Assembly: GCA_000403275.2 (NCBI GenBank)
Contig: KE159598.1
Span: forward strand, 1,003,340 to 1,067,339
From: Lachnospiraceae bacterium 28-4
GTDB lineage: Bacteria > Bacillota > Clostridia > Lachnospirales > Lachnospiraceae
Length of the DNA: 64,000 nt
Direction of reading: 5' to 3'
Shown here: positions 10,242 to 19,587 of the stretch, piece by piece
Layout: each line of letters begins with the position of its first letter
How positions within the stretch are numbered: position 1 is the stretch's first letter
Position numbers and translations under genes: made by a program
Notes under the pieces: generated by a model
Databases searched by the model: none
Told to the model about the DNA's origin: nothing
The model's input: the letters and a program-made list of their open reading frames with translations, nothing else

Positions 10242-11222
10242 ATGAAAGGACTGGAATTATCCAGGAAATATTATTTTGCTTATGGAAAAGGAATGCTGGA
10301 GGAAAAGTTTCCGATGCTGGCGGGGCGGGTGGCCGCCGGGCTGGCAGGACAAGGATCGGAATGCCTCGGTTTCGACGACGGGATCTCCAGAGATCATGAC
10401 TATGGCCCTTCTTTTTGCCTATGGCTGACCAGGGAAGATTATGAAAAATATGGGAATGCCATGAGGGAGGAGTATCGGAAACTGCCGCAGGATTTTGAAG
10501 GGATAAAGGGCAGGACGGAAAGTCTTCATGGAAGCGGAAGAGTTGGAGTGCTTTGCATTCCCGATTTTTATTATGGCATATTGGGAACGGAAGATATTCC
10601 AAAAAATAATGGGGAGTGGATGAAACTGCAGGAATCTGCTCTTTGTACGGCTACCAATGGGGAAGTGTTTGAAGATCCGTTGGGAGAATTCAGCAGAATA
10701 AGAAAGGGGCTGCTCCCCTGTTATCCGGAGGATGTGCGGATAAAGAAAATAGCGGCAAGGGCGGCCGTTATGGCGCAGTCCGGCCAGTATAATTATGCCC
10801 GTGCCATGAAGCGGGGAGAAAAGGTGGCCGCAAAATTGGCGCTGGCCGAATTTATGAAAAGCGCGATTTCCATGGTTTACCTTTTAAACAGGCGGTATGC
10901 GCCTTTTTATAAATGGATGCGGCATGGGATGAAAGAACTCTCTGTTTTGCCGGAGATCGGGGATATTCTGGATCTTTTGGCGGGATTGGAGGATCAGTCT
11001 CCGGCATGGGAAGGCGTGGGGGAAACGGATTATTTATATACCTTGAATGGCAATGACCAATGCGTCCTTATCGTGGAGGCGGTCTGCAACTTGATTGTCC
11101 AGGAATTGGCAGCCCAGGGGTTGACGGAAGGGGAAGATAATTTTCTGGAAAGCCATACGATGGCATTGATGGAAAAGATCAAAGATCCGTATATTCGTTC
11201 CCTGCATGTGATGGAAGGATAG
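10242..11222 (+). CDS. DUF4037 (nucleotidyltransferase-like) protein
   Basis: This 326-residue protein carries the DUF4037 signature. The early GFDDGISRDHDYGP stretch resembles the Asp-rich active site of the nucleotidyltransferase fold, though the family has no settled function. No membrane segment or signal is seen. It follows the TPR gene and runs almost directly into the NusG-II gene (3 nt apart). The target that might be nucleotidylated, if any, cannot be inferred. Confidence 0.8.
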   Translation: MKGLELSRKYYFAYGKGMLEEKFPMLAGRVAAGLAGQGSECLGFDDGISRDHDYGPSFCLWLTREDYEKYGNAMREEYRKLPQDFEGIKGRTESLHGSGRVGVLCIPDFYYGILGTEDIPKNNGEWMKLQESALCTATNGEVFEDPLGEFSRIRKGLLPCYPEDVRIKKIAARAAVMAQSGQYNYARAMKRGEKVAAKLALAEFMKSAISMVYLLNRRYAPFYKWMRHGMKELSVLPEIGDILDLLAGLEDQSPAWEGVGETDYLYTLNGNDQCVLIVEAVCNLIVQELAAQGLTEGEDNFLESHTMALMEKIKDPYIRSLHVMEG

Positions 11223-11224
11223 AT

Positions 11225-11605
11225 ATGCGGGAGAAATGGAAAAGGAATGATATTTGGTTGTTTTTGGCAATAGTGCTGGCCGCCCTTTTTCTTTTTCTCT
11301 GGCAGCGCGCCGCTTTTTCCGTGAAAGGCGCTGTGGCCGTTGTGTCAAGAGATGGGGAAACGATCGGCAGTTATCCGCTGGACGGAGAAGAGCGGATCGT
11401 TTTTACAGGCAGTGGAGGAGAGAGGAACGTATTGACGATCCGGGATGGAGAAGCATATATGGAAGAGGCGGATTGCCCGGACAGGCTTTGTGTGAAACAG
11501 GGGCCGGTTGGAAAAAACGGAGAAAGCATCATCTGCCTCCCCCATAAACTGGCGGTACAGATCATCAGCGAGCAAACGGGGGAAGCGGATATTTTGGTAA
11601 AATGA
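11225..11605 (+). CDS. Membrane-anchored NusG domain II protein
   Basis: This 126-residue protein has one N-terminal membrane helix (about residues 10-27) followed by a small beta domain of the NusG_II type, with CPDRLC and later CLPHKL giving conserved cysteines. It is not transcription factor NusG. In Firmicutes these proteins commonly sit next to a Gx-type membrane transporter, as here, where the next gene starts at its stop codon. The role in that pair is unknown. Confidence 0.82.
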   Translation: MREKWKRNDIWLFLAIVLAALFLFLWQRAAFSVKGAVAVVSRDGETIGSYPLDGEERIVFTGSGGERNVLTIRDGEAYMEEADCPDRLCVKQGPVGKNGESIICLPHKLAVQIISEQTGEADILVK

Positions 11606-11628
11606 CGGATCAGAGGGAAAGGAGCAGG

Positions 11629-12129
11629 ATGAAAAATAAAACAGCATACATGGGGCTTTTTCTTTCTTTTGCCCTTATCCTGTCTTATGTGGAATCGCTG
11701 ATTCCTTTTTATTTTGGAGTTCCGGGAGTGAAGCTGGGGCTGGCTAATCTGGCGGTGCTGCTCGTTCTTTACCGTTATGGATGGAAAGAAGCGCTGGCCT
11801 TAAATCTGGCGAGGGTTTTCCTGTCCGGTTTTTTATTTGGGAATCTGTTTATGGTGATATATAGCCTGGCAGGGGCGGCGGGTAGTTTCCTGGTTATGTG
11901 CTTTTTGAAAAAAACAAGAGGATTCAGCATCATGGGAGTCAGTATGGCGGGCGGAGTATGCCACAATATAGGACAGGTACTTGTGGCGTATTTTGTCACA
12001 AAGACCGCAGGGATCGTCTTTTATCTTCCTGTGCTTCTGGCCGCCGGTCTGCTCACCGGTCTGCTCATCGGTCTGCTAGCCAGGGAAGTAATCAAATATA
12101 TCGGAAAGGAGTCGGTGGAAGAGCTATGA
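11629..12129 (+). CDS. Gx transporter family / heptaprenyl diphosphate synthase component I-like membrane protein
   Basis: This 166-residue, almost wholly hydrophobic protein has about five membrane helices, with a conserved PGVKLGLAN motif near residue 30 and FLSGFLFGN further on. The family is annotated either as Gx transporter or as HepS-like component I; the membrane topology favours a transporter-type protein. I prefer ATG 11629 because AAAGGAG (11618-11624) lies just upstream; ATG 11602 overlaps the previous stop. Its end overlaps ruvA by 4 nt (ATGA). Confidence 0.8.
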   Translation: MKNKTAYMGLFLSFALILSYVESLIPFYFGVPGVKLGLANLAVLLVLYRYGWKEALALNLARVFLSGFLFGNLFMVIYSLAGAAGSFLVMCFLKKTRGFSIMGVSMAGGVCHNIGQVLVAYFVTKTAGIVFYLPVLLAAGLLTGLLIGLLAREVIKYIGKESVEEL

Positions 12130-12764
12130 TCGCATATATGAAAGGGGAAATCATAGATATTGCGGAAGATAATTTGATATTGGAAGTGAACAATATTGGA
12201 TATAATATCAGGATTTCGGCAGGGACGGCCGGGCTTCTTCCGGGAATTGGGGAAGAAGTGAAAATATATACTTATACTTATGTGAAGGAAGATGCGTTTT
12301 GGCTATATGGTTTTCTGACAAGGGATGACCTGGGGATATTCCGCAGACTGATTACGGTAAACGGAATCGGCCCGAAAGGAGGACTGGCGATACTTTCTAC
12401 GATGACGGCGGACGATCTGCGGTTCGCGATTCTTTCCGGGGACGCCAAAGCGATTGCCAAAGCGCCCGGAATCGGAGTAAAGACGGCGGAACGTGTTATT
12501 CTGGATCTGCGGGATAAGGTGTCTTTGGAAGAAAGCTTTATAGGACAGAGTATGGGAAAACGAACCGCCGGCGCGTCGGGGCCGGGGATGGGAACGGCCC
12601 GGAACGAAGCCGTGGAAGCGCTGACGGCGCTGGGATATTCCCCGTCTGAGGCAATGAGAGCGGTAAAGAAAGCAGGAGCTGATGTGGGAGCTAGTGCGGA
12701 TGCGTTGGAAGGAATGGATACGGAGGACATTTTAAAGCTGGCTTTGAAGTATATAAACGGCTGA
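12126..12764 (+). CDS. ruvA: Holliday junction branch migration protein RuvA
   Basis: This 212-residue protein binds four-way junctions as a tetramer and loads RuvB. It starts MIAYMKGEI with the OB fold, then two helix-hairpin-helix motifs (ITVNGIGPKGGLAIL and APGIGVKTAERVILDL), then a Gly-rich linker and the C-terminal RuvB-binding helices. ATG 12126 overlaps the preceding stop as ATGA, indicating translational coupling; a longer open frame upstream of it lacks RuvA similarity. ruvB follows after 46 nt, and recU, the resolvase, is also in the window at 50 kb. Confidence 0.97.
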   Translation: MIAYMKGEIIDIAEDNLILEVNNIGYNIRISAGTAGLLPGIGEEVKIYTYTYVKEDAFWLYGFLTRDDLGIFRRLITVNGIGPKGGLAILSTMTADDLRFAILSGDAKAIAKAPGIGVKTAERVILDLRDKVSLEESFIGQSMGKRTAGASGPGMGTARNEAVEALTALGYSPSEAMRAVKKAGADVGASADALEGMDTEDILKLALKYING

Positions 12765-12810
12765 TTGAAAAATATATGCCTGAAACATTGGACAGGGGCA
12801 TAGGAAGGGC

Positions 12811-13821
12811 ATGGTTGTCTATATGGCAAGAAGGATGATAGAAACCGGTTTTACAGAGGAAGATGTAAAAATAGAAGGTTCTCTCCGGCCGAAGTGTTTG
12901 GAGGACTATATCGGGCAGACGAAAGTAAAGGAGAATCTAAAAGTATATATCGAGGCGGCAAAGCAGAGAAATGACGCCTTGGATCATGTGCTTTTTTACG
13001 GTCCTCCCGGGCTTGGAAAGACGACGCTTGCAGGTATTATTGCCTCTGAAATGGGGGTAAACATGAAGGTGACAAGCGGCCCTGCCATCGAGAAACCGGG
13101 TGAGATCGCCGCTATTTTAAATAATTTGCAGGAGGGTGATCTGCTGTTTGTCGATGAGATACATCGTCTGAACCGCCAGGTGGAAGAGGTTCTTTACCCG
13201 GCGATGGAGGACTACTGCATCGATATTATGATCGGAAAAGGGGCATCGGCCCGTTCGATACGGCTGGATCTTCCTAAGTTTACGCTGGTTGGGGCGACTA
13301 CGAGGGCTGGTCTTTTGACAGCTCCCTTAAGAGACAGATTTGGAGTGATCCATCGTCTGGAATTTTATTCGGCGGAAGAATTAACGCTGATTATCCAGCA
13401 TTCGGCAAAGGTTTTGAATGTGGGGATTGAAAAGGAGGGGGCGCAGGAACTTGCCAGAAGGAGCAGGGGAACGCCGCGGCTTGCCAATCGGATGTTAAAG
13501 AGGGTCAGGGATTTTGCACAGATCAAATATGAAGGCGTTATCACGGAAGAGGTGGCCAGGATGGCTCTGGATCTGATGGAAGTGGACCGGATGGGGCTGG
13601 ATCATATAGACAGGAATATATTAACCACAATTATCGACAAATTCAAAGGAGGGCCGGTAGGGCTGGATACGCTGGCGGCGTCCATCGGGGAAGACGCCGG
13701 GACGCTGGAGGATGTATACGAACCGTTTTTACTGAAAAACGGATTTTTAAACCGTACCCCTAAGGGGAGGGTGGCGACGGATCTGGCATATCACCATTTG
13801 GGGCTTGAAATTCCTTCTTAA
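12811..13821 (+). CDS. ruvB: Holliday junction branch migration ATPase RuvB
   Basis: This 336-residue AAA+ motor has Walker [10 protein letters not shown], Walker B VDEIHR, sensor 1 in [10 protein letters not shown] with the following RDRFG arginine finger, and a C-terminal winged helix ([15 protein letters not shown]). It drives branch migration with RuvA. The start is uncertain: AGGA at 12802-12805 suits ATG 12811; ATG 12823 is also possible and would remove four residues. The -35 of the next promoter lies inside its 3' end. Confidence 0.97.
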   Translation: MVVYMARRMIETGFTEEDVKIEGSLRPKCLEDYIGQTKVKENLKVYIEAAKQRNDALDHVLFYGPPGLGKTTLAGIIASEMGVNMKVTSGPAIEKPGEIAAILNNLQEGDLLFVDEIHRLNRQVEEVLYPAMEDYCIDIMIGKGASARSIRLDLPKFTLVGATTRAGLLTAPLRDRFGVIHRLEFYSAEELTLIIQHSAKVLNVGIEKEGAQELARRSRGTPRLANRMLKRVRDFAQIKYEGVITEEVARMALDLMEVDRMGLDHIDRNILTTIIDKFKGGPVGLDTLAASIGEDAGTLEDVYEPFLLKNGFLNRTPKGRVATDLAYHHLGLEIPS

Positions 13822-13833
13822 TATCGATATAAT
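13805..13833 (+). promoter_or_regulatory. Probable sigma-A promoter for zapA
   Basis: TTGAAA (13805-13810) and a perfect TATAAT (13828-13833) are 17 nt apart. The -35 box is within the last codons of ruvB; the -10 is 60 nt before zapA. Confidence 0.75.
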
Positions 13834-13892
13834 AGATATTGTATGGGGAGACTGGACAGGGCAGCATATTTTGTGGAAGGATGTGATGGGGA

Positions 13893-14309
13893 GTGTCGGC
13901 TAAGACAGATACGGAAGTCATTATCGGCGGCAAGGTATTTACATTAAGTGGTTATGAAAGTGAAGAATATTTGCAGAAAGTAGCGTCTTATATTAATAAT
14001 AAGATGGCAGAATACGGCAAAGTTGACAGTTTCCGAAGACAGCCTTCGGATACCCAGAGCGTTCTGCTTCAACTGAATATTGCGGATGATTATTTCAAGG
14101 CGAAAAAGCAGATCAGCCTTTTGGAGGAGGAAATCCAAAGCAAAGAAAAGGAATTGTATGACTTGAAGCATGAATTGATCGCATCGCAGATTAAGCTGGA
14201 AAATACGGAGAAAAACGTAAAGAGTCTGCAGTCGGAAGTAAACGAAAACGCGAAGAAAATCATTCGTATGGAGACGGAACTGAAAGATTTAAAAGGGAAT
14301 GGAAAGTAA
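13893..14309 (+). CDS. zapA: Cell division protein ZapA
   Basis: This 138-residue protein has an N-terminal ZapA domain (VIIGGKVFTLSGYESEEYL, then VASYINNKM) and a long C-terminal coiled coil from about residue 70. ZapA bundles FtsZ filaments at the division site. It starts with GTG. The coiled coil is longer than in the roughly 85-residue Bacillus ZapA. It has its own promoter and ends before a terminator. Confidence 0.9.
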   Translation: MSAKTDTEVIIGGKVFTLSGYESEEYLQKVASYINNKMAEYGKVDSFRRQPSDTQSVLLQLNIADDYFKAKKQISLLEEEIQSKEKELYDLKHELIASQIKLENTEKNVKSLQSEVNENAKKIIRMETELKDLKGNGK

Positions 14310-14330
14310 TTGGAGATAGGGAAACGGTTA

Positions 14331-14359
14331 GGGCTGTCTTGTATGAGACAGCTCTTATT
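14331..14359 (+). terminator. Terminator after zapA
   Basis: GGGCTGTCT (14331-14339) pairs with AGACAGCTC (14346-14354) with one G-T wobble, followed by TTATT. The T run is short, so strength is moderate. Confidence 0.65.
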
Positions 14360-14360
14360 A

Positions 14361-14440
14361 CAATAAGCTGGCTCGCAAAGCGCGACAGCGTTTGTTGCAA
14401 TAAGCTGGCTCGCAAAGCGTGACAGTGTTTGTTACAATAA
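14361..14440 (+). repeat. Tandem 37-bp repeat, 2.2 copies
   Basis: CAATAAGCTGGCTCGCAAAG recurs at 14361 and 14398, and a third start CAATAA at 14435, giving a period of exactly 37. Each full unit can form a small hairpin (GCTG...CGC-AAA-GCG...CAG). The second copy changes CG to TG and CAGC to CAGT, keeping the outer pair as G-T. It fills the space between the zapA terminator and the U32 gene. Confidence 0.85.
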
Positions 14441-14462
14441 ACTATAATATATGGGAGTGAAT

Positions 14463-16697
14463 ATGAGGAAAGTGGAACTGCTTGCGCCTGCAGGAAACTA
14501 TGAAAGTTTTCTGGGGGCGGTACATGCCGGAGCCGATGCCGTTTATCTTGGAGGCGCGAAGTTTGGCGCAAGGGCATATGCGGACAATTTTACAGAGGAA
14601 GAGGTTTGCAGGGCAGTAAGATATGCGCATATTTATGGGCGGAAAATATACTTGACGGTAAATACTCTTGTTAAGGAACGGGAATTTCATAATATTTATC
14701 AATACCTTCTTCCTTTTTATGAAGAGGGGCTGGACGGCGTGATCGTTCAGGATCTCGGGGTGTTTCAGAAAATAGGGGAATGGTTTCCAGCGCTGGCGAG
14801 GCATGTCAGCACGCAGATGACAGTGACGGGAGTTTATGGAGCAGAATATCTGAAAGCCCTGGGAGCCGAACGGATTGTTCCGGCCAGGGAATTATCGCTG
14901 GCGGAGATAAAAGAAATAAAGAAGAAAACGGATATAGAGATCGAAACTTTTATTCATGGAGCGGTTTGTTACTGCTATTCAGGCCAATGCCTGTTCAGCA
15001 GCGTAATAGGCGCAAGGAGCGGAAACAGGGGAAGATGCGCCCAGCCCTGCCGTCTGCCATACAGGATCGCAGGAGGAGGACGCCCGGGAGGAAGGGCGGA
15101 GAAGAATGTCTATCCTTTAAGCCTGAAAGATATGTGTACGGTGGAACTGCTGGGAGAGTTGATAGAGGCTGGCATCGATTCCTTTAAAATCGAAGGAAGA
15201 ATGAAAAGACCGGAATATGCCGCCGGCGTAACGGCGATCTACAGAAAGTATATCGACCGGTATTATGAGAATCCATCAAAGTATTATGTGGAGGAGGAGG
15301 ATCGGAAAAAACTGGAATCGTTGTATATCCGGAGTGAAATCAGTCAAGGTTATTATTATAAACAGAATGGAAAAGACATGATATCTTTGGAGAATCCGGG
15401 ATATACCGGAAGCGACGAAGGCTTGCTGGCGCAGATTAGAAAAACTTATCTGGAGGAAGATTTCCGGCTCCCTGTGCGAATGGATATCAGGCTGGTAAAG
15501 GGAGAAGCGGCGGTACTGACCGTTATGGGAGACGGGGCAGAGGCTGTTGCGAAAGGAGAAAAGGTAGAGGAAGCGCATAAGCAGCCACTGACGGAAGAGG
15601 GAATCCGAAAGCAGATGGGCAAGTGCGGGAACACGGCATTTTATTTGGACCATCTGGATATTCGGATGCCTGGGGATGTTTTTCTTCCGGTAAAAACTCT
15701 CAATGACCTGAGACGGACGGCGTTGGAACGGCTGGAGGAGGAGATCATCAAAAAAAATGGATGGGCTTTCCCGCATGGGAGAAAGACAGAGGAACAGGAA
15801 AGGAAAAAGAAGGCCGGGGATGTTTTTGCGGAAGAAAGGGAGAGAAAGACAAGGTTCCATGTATTGGCGCTGACGAAGGAACAATTCGCCGCGGCCCTAT
15901 CCATTGGGGCAGAACGGATTTATGTAGATGCGGGTCTTTGCCTGGATAGGGAATGGGTGAGGGCATGGGAGGATGATGCCGGGCCAACAGAGTTGTATTT
16001 GGCGCTGCCTTATGTGATACGGCAAAGGGATGAACTTTATTTAAATAAAATAGAATTCCTGTTGGATGAATTTGGCTTTCAGGGAATTTTGGCACGCAAT
16101 CTGGAGGAAATCCAATATTTTAAAAATAGGCTTAAAAAATTTCCGGGCATGAAAATTGTTTCGGATGCAGGCCTTTATGCTTGGAATAAAGAGGCGCTTC
16201 ATGTTTTGGGAAAGGACTGCGGGGAAACATACCTTCCTCTTGAATTGAATATCCATGAATGGAAAGAACTGGCGGAGGAGGCAGGTGGAAGGGAATTGGC
16301 GGCTTCCGTTTACGGGAGGATCCCGATGATGGTATCCGCGAACTGCGTTGCCCGCACGATGGAGGGCTGCCGCCGGAAAAAGAAGGGATGGGATCAGGGA
16401 TTTACCGCTTTGGAGGACAGGTACGGAAAGGTGTTTCCCGTATACCTGAACTGCATGCACTGCTATAACGTGATCTATAATTCTCTTCCGTTATCGCTTC
16501 ATCAGAACATAGACCGCATAAAGGGGGCGGGGATTCATACGTTCCGTCTGGATTTTACGACAGAGGGCAGGGATGAGACGGAAAAGATACTCCGGTTCTG
16601 GATGGAGAGTGAGGAATGTTCGTGCAAGGGTAAGCCTTATAAGGACGTTCCTTATGAAGAATATACAAAGGGACATTTTAATCGGGGAGCGGAATAA
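14463..16697 (+). CDS. U32 family peptidase / rRNA hydroxylase-like protein
   Basis: This 744-residue protein begins with the U32 barrel signature (ELLAPAGNYESFLGAVHAGADAVYLG). The Cys-rich block HGAVCYCYSGQCLFSS ... RCAQPC matches the cluster-binding cysteines of the RlhA/TrhP type, whose members hydroxylate rRNA or tRNA rather than digest protein. A long C-terminal extension (from about residue 390) contains further barrel-like and Cys segments (LNCMHCYNVIYNSLPL). ATG 14463 has GGGAG at 14453-14457; the ATG at 14451 overlaps that site and is unlikely. It overlaps the next gene by one base. The substrate is uncertain. Confidence 0.87.
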   Translation: MRKVELLAPAGNYESFLGAVHAGADAVYLGGAKFGARAYADNFTEEEVCRAVRYAHIYGRKIYLTVNTLVKEREFHNIYQYLLPFYEEGLDGVIVQDLGVFQKIGEWFPALARHVSTQMTVTGVYGAEYLKALGAERIVPARELSLAEIKEIKKKTDIEIETFIHGAVCYCYSGQCLFSSVIGARSGNRGRCAQPCRLPYRIAGGGRPGGRAEKNVYPLSLKDMCTVELLGELIEAGIDSFKIEGRMKRPEYAAGVTAIYRKYIDRYYENPSKYYVEEEDRKKLESLYIRSEISQGYYYKQNGKDMISLENPGYTGSDEGLLAQIRKTYLEEDFRLPVRMDIRLVKGEAAVLTVMGDGAEAVAKGEKVEEAHKQPLTEEGIRKQMGKCGNTAFYLDHLDIRMPGDVFLPVKTLNDLRRTALERLEEEIIKKNGWAFPHGRKTEEQERKKKAGDVFAEERERKTRFHVLALTKEQFAAALSIGAERIYVDAGLCLDREWVRAWEDDAGPTELYLALPYVIRQRDELYLNKIEFLLDEFGFQGILARNLEEIQYFKNRLKKFPGMKIVSDAGLYAWNKEALHVLGKDCGETYLPLELNIHEWKELAEEAGGRELAASVYGRIPMMVSANCVARTMEGCRRKKKGWDQGFTALEDRYGKVFPVYLNCMHCYNVIYNSLPLSLHQNIDRIKGAGIHTFRLDFTTEGRDETEKILRFWMESEECSCKGKPYKDVPYEEYTKGHFNRGAE

Positions 16698-18082
16698 TGG
16701 AACTGTACATTACGGAAATATCCAAATATGTCATCGCGCTGCTGATGGCATTATACGCATATGAATCTTTTGCAGTATTCCGGTTTCGGGACGAAGAGCG
16801 CAGAGGCGGAATTTATACGCGGCAGAATCTTTTGATGCTGGTGGTTCATTTTTCCTGTTTTATGGCGATATGTTTTGAAACAGGCGATATCACATATCTG
16901 TTTTTTTATATTTTTCAGCAGATCGTTCTGTTTGTTACGGTTATGTTGTTTCATATGGTCTATCCAAGGGCGAACCGGCTGGTAGTAAACAATATGTGCA
17001 TGCTTTTGGGAGTAGGCTTTGTTATATTAACAAGGCTTTCTTATGAAAAGGCGGTCAAACAGTTTGTGATCGTCGTCTGCTCGATTGCTTTGACAATGGT
17101 AATTCCTTTTTTCATTCACAAGATGAAGTTTTTAAAAAAACTGACATGGGTTTATGCACTGGTGGGGATTGCCGCGCTGGCAGTAGTACTCATATTGGGA
17201 GCATATACGAACGGATCCAAGATTTCGTATTCCATAGGGGGAGTTACGTTCCAGCCTTCGGAATTCGTAAAAATTATTTTTGTTTTCTTTGTTGCCAGCG
17301 CTTTGCACGAGTCTGCTACATTTTTTGAAGTATTTACGACGGCGGTAGTGGCGGGAATCCATGTGGTTATTCTCGTAATTTCCAAAGATTTGGGCAGCGC
17401 GCTCATTTTCTTTGTGGTATATGTGCTGATGGTATTTGTGGCTACCAGGAATCCGTTGTATCTTCTGGCAGGAACAACGGGGGGAAGCGTTGCGGCAGTC
17501 ATTGCTTACCAGGCTTTCCGCCACGTGCAGGTGCGCGTCCAGGCGTGGAGGGATCCCTGGAGCGAGATCGATTCGACCGGTTATCAGATCACCCAGTCTT
17601 TGTTTGCCATCGGCAGCGGCGGCTGGTTTGGAATGGGGCTTTTTGAAGGAACGCCGAATTCCATTCCTTTTGTGGAAGCGGATTTTATTTTTTCCGCTCT
17701 TGCGGAAGAGCTGGGGATTATATTCGCCATGTGTGTGATTTTGATCTGTTTAAGCAGTTTTATTATGTTTATGAGTATATCAATGAAGCTAAACGACAGC
17801 TTTTACAGGCTGATTGCTTTTGGGCTTGGAGTTACTTATATTTTTCAGGTTTTTTTGACGATCGGCGGAGGCAGCAAATTTATTCCGCTGACCGGCGTTA
17901 CTTTGCCGTTGGTCAGTTATGGAGGAAGTTCCGTATTGACTACTTTGATTATGTTTGCGATTATTGAGGGGCTTTGTATGGTAAAAGGGGACGAGGAAAA
18001 AGAGGAGAAATATGCGGTCAGAAAAAAGCGGAAAGCCAAAAACAACAGAACAGAGGAACGGAATGAAAGAAAAGAAGAGTAG
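16697..18082 (+). CDS. FtsW/RodA/SpoVE family peptidoglycan glycosyltransferase
   Basis: This 461-residue integral membrane protein has about ten helices. The SEDS-family signatures are seen in FQPSEFVKI, SKDLGSALIF (with the catalytic Asp), EADFIFSALAEELG and LPLVSYGGSS. It polymerises lipid II into glycan strands. Compared with classical FtsW it has an N-terminal extension of about four extra helices. It starts on the stop of the U32 gene (TAATG) and its last 71 nt overlap a class B PBP, the usual SEDS partner. The sequence does not settle whether the pair serves division, elongation or sporulation. Confidence 0.9.
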   Translation: MELYITEISKYVIALLMALYAYESFAVFRFRDEERRGGIYTRQNLLMLVVHFSCFMAICFETGDITYLFFYIFQQIVLFVTVMLFHMVYPRANRLVVNNMCMLLGVGFVILTRLSYEKAVKQFVIVVCSIALTMVIPFFIHKMKFLKKLTWVYALVGIAALAVVLILGAYTNGSKISYSIGGVTFQPSEFVKIIFVFFVASALHESATFFEVFTTAVVAGIHVVILVISKDLGSALIFFVVYVLMVFVATRNPLYLLAGTTGGSVAAVIAYQAFRHVQVRVQAWRDPWSEIDSTGYQITQSLFAIGSGGWFGMGLFEGTPNSIPFVEADFIFSALAEELGIIFAMCVILICLSSFIMFMSISMKLNDSFYRLIAFGLGVTYIFQVFLTIGGGSKFIPLTGVTLPLVSYGGSSVLTTLIMFAIIEGLCMVKGDEEKEEKYAVRKKRKAKNNRTEERNERKEE

Positions 18083-19502
18083 ATGTCCCCAAAAAAAGAG
18101 AACAAATCTTCCTATTATGGCAGTCACCTATCTGTTTACAGCGGTTTTTGTCAGTATGATGGTTTATATCTGTTATTATTCCGCAACGCATAAACAGGAG
18201 CTGATCAATAACAGTTATAATGGAAGACAACAGGTGCTGACGGCAAAGAATATCCGGGGGACGATTTATGCGGGGGGAGGGGAGATTCTTGCGCAGACAG
18301 TAACGGACGAAGAGGGGAAGGAAGAAAGAAATTATCCTTATGGCAATCTTTTTTCCCATGCGGTGGGATATGCGACGCATGGGCGGGCCGGAGTAGAAGC
18401 CCTGGGAAATTATTATCTGATCCATTCCAATGCGCCATTATCCGAAAAGGTGGCAAACGATATGTCCGGGGTGAAATATCCGGGAGATGATGTGCATACC
18501 ACATTGGACGTGAATTTGCAGGAGGTGGCTTATCAGGCGCTGGGCGTATATAAAGGGGCAATTATCGTTACGGAGCCTTCCAGCGGAAAAATACTGGCTA
18601 TGGTTTCCAAGCCGGATTACGATCCTAATCAAATAGAAGAAATATGGGATTCGCTGGTGGAGGACAAAGAAAGCGGTGTCTTGCTGAACCGCACGACACA
18701 GGGATTGTATCCTCCCGGCTCGACTTTTAAGATTGTAACGGCGCTGGAATATATGAGGGAAAACCCGGATACGTATCAAAATTATGGATTTCAGTGCAAT
18801 GGAAGCTTTTCGGATGGCGCGGACAGGATAAACTGTTACCATGGGCAAAGCCATGGCAGCGTGAATTTTGCCAGGGCTTTTGCAAAGTCATGCAATGCGT
18901 CTTTTGCCAACATAGGCGTGGAACTGGACAAGGGGGAATTCCAGGATACTTTGGACGATCTGTTGTTTAATCAGGAACTTCCGTTGGAACTTAGCTATAA
19001 TAAAAGCCGTATAGAGGTGTATGATGACTCGCCAAACAAAGATATGATGCAGATCGCGATCGGCCAGGGTACGACGGGAATGACGCCGGTACATTTGAAT
19101 ATGATTACCAATGCGATTGCAAACGACGGCGTATTGATGAAACCGTACGTGATAGATTTTGTGGAAAACAGTATGGGTTCGGTAGTCAAACAGTTTTCCC
19201 CTTCTTCTGAAAAGAGGCTGATTTCTTCCGAAGAAGCCGCCGCCTTAAAAGGATTGATGCGCGGCGTGGTGGAAGAGGGGACGGCAAGCCGGTTAAAAGG
19301 ACTTTCCTACACTGCGGCAGGAAAGACCGGGTCGGCAGAATATAATACCGTAAAAGGGGACTCCCATGCATGGTTTACCGGATTTGCCCCTGTAGACGAT
19401 CCAAAGATCAGCGTGACCATTATCATAGAGGGCGCCGGTTCCGGCGGGGACTTCGCCGTTCCGATCGCAAAAAGGATTTTCGATGCCTATTTTCAGGAAT
19501 AG
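18012..19502 (+). CDS. Class B penicillin-binding protein (PbpA-like transpeptidase)
   Basis: This 496-residue protein has one membrane anchor (about residues 36-55), a short dimerisation region and a transpeptidase domain with all three active-site motifs: SxxK in PPGSTFKIV, SxN in KSCNASF, and KTG in AAGKTGSAE. It cross-links peptidoglycan outside the membrane and is sized like PbpA proteins. ATG 18012 has AGGAG 4 nt upstream, which makes it overlap the SEDS gene by 71 nt; ATG 18063, with AGAGGAA upstream, is an alternative that would cut the overlap to 20 nt. Confidence 0.92.
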   Translation: MRSEKSGKPKTTEQRNGMKEKKSRCPQKKRTNLPIMAVTYLFTAVFVSMMVYICYYSATHKQELINNSYNGRQQVLTAKNIRGTIYAGGGEILAQTVTDEEGKEERNYPYGNLFSHAVGYATHGRAGVEALGNYYLIHSNAPLSEKVANDMSGVKYPGDDVHTTLDVNLQEVAYQALGVYKGAIIVTEPSSGKILAMVSKPDYDPNQIEEIWDSLVEDKESGVLLNRTTQGLYPPGSTFKIVTALEYMRENPDTYQNYGFQCNGSFSDGADRINCYHGQSHGSVNFARAFAKSCNASFANIGVELDKGEFQDTLDDLLFNQELPLELSYNKSRIEVYDDSPNKDMMQIAIGQGTTGMTPVHLNMITNAIANDGVLMKPYVIDFVENSMGSVVKQFSPSSEKRLISSEEAAALKGLMRGVVEEGTASRLKGLSYTAAGKTGSAEYNTVKGDSHAWFTGFAPVDDPKISVTIIIEGAGSGGDFAVPIAKRIFDAYFQE

Positions 19503-19523
19503 GCCGAATTTGCACTTTAGATA

Positions 19524-19551
19524 TTGGAAATAAAGAAAATTATGTTATAAT
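19524..19551 (+). promoter_or_regulatory. Probable promoter upstream of the 103-aa gene
   Basis: TTGGAA (19524-19529) and a perfect TATAAT (19546-19551) are 16 nt apart. It lies just after the PBP stop codon. Confidence 0.65.
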
Positions 19552-19587
19552 GGCAACAGGAAACAAAAATACAGACGGATGGTTCAA

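Noticed and set aside
11898..12125. Longer start for ruvA
   Set aside because: The upstream 76 codons overlap the membrane protein gene and have no RuvA similarity; MIAYMKGEI at 12126 is the family start.
14361..14440. Possible CRISPR array
   Set aside because: The 37-bp units are directly adjacent with no unique spacers and no cas genes nearby.
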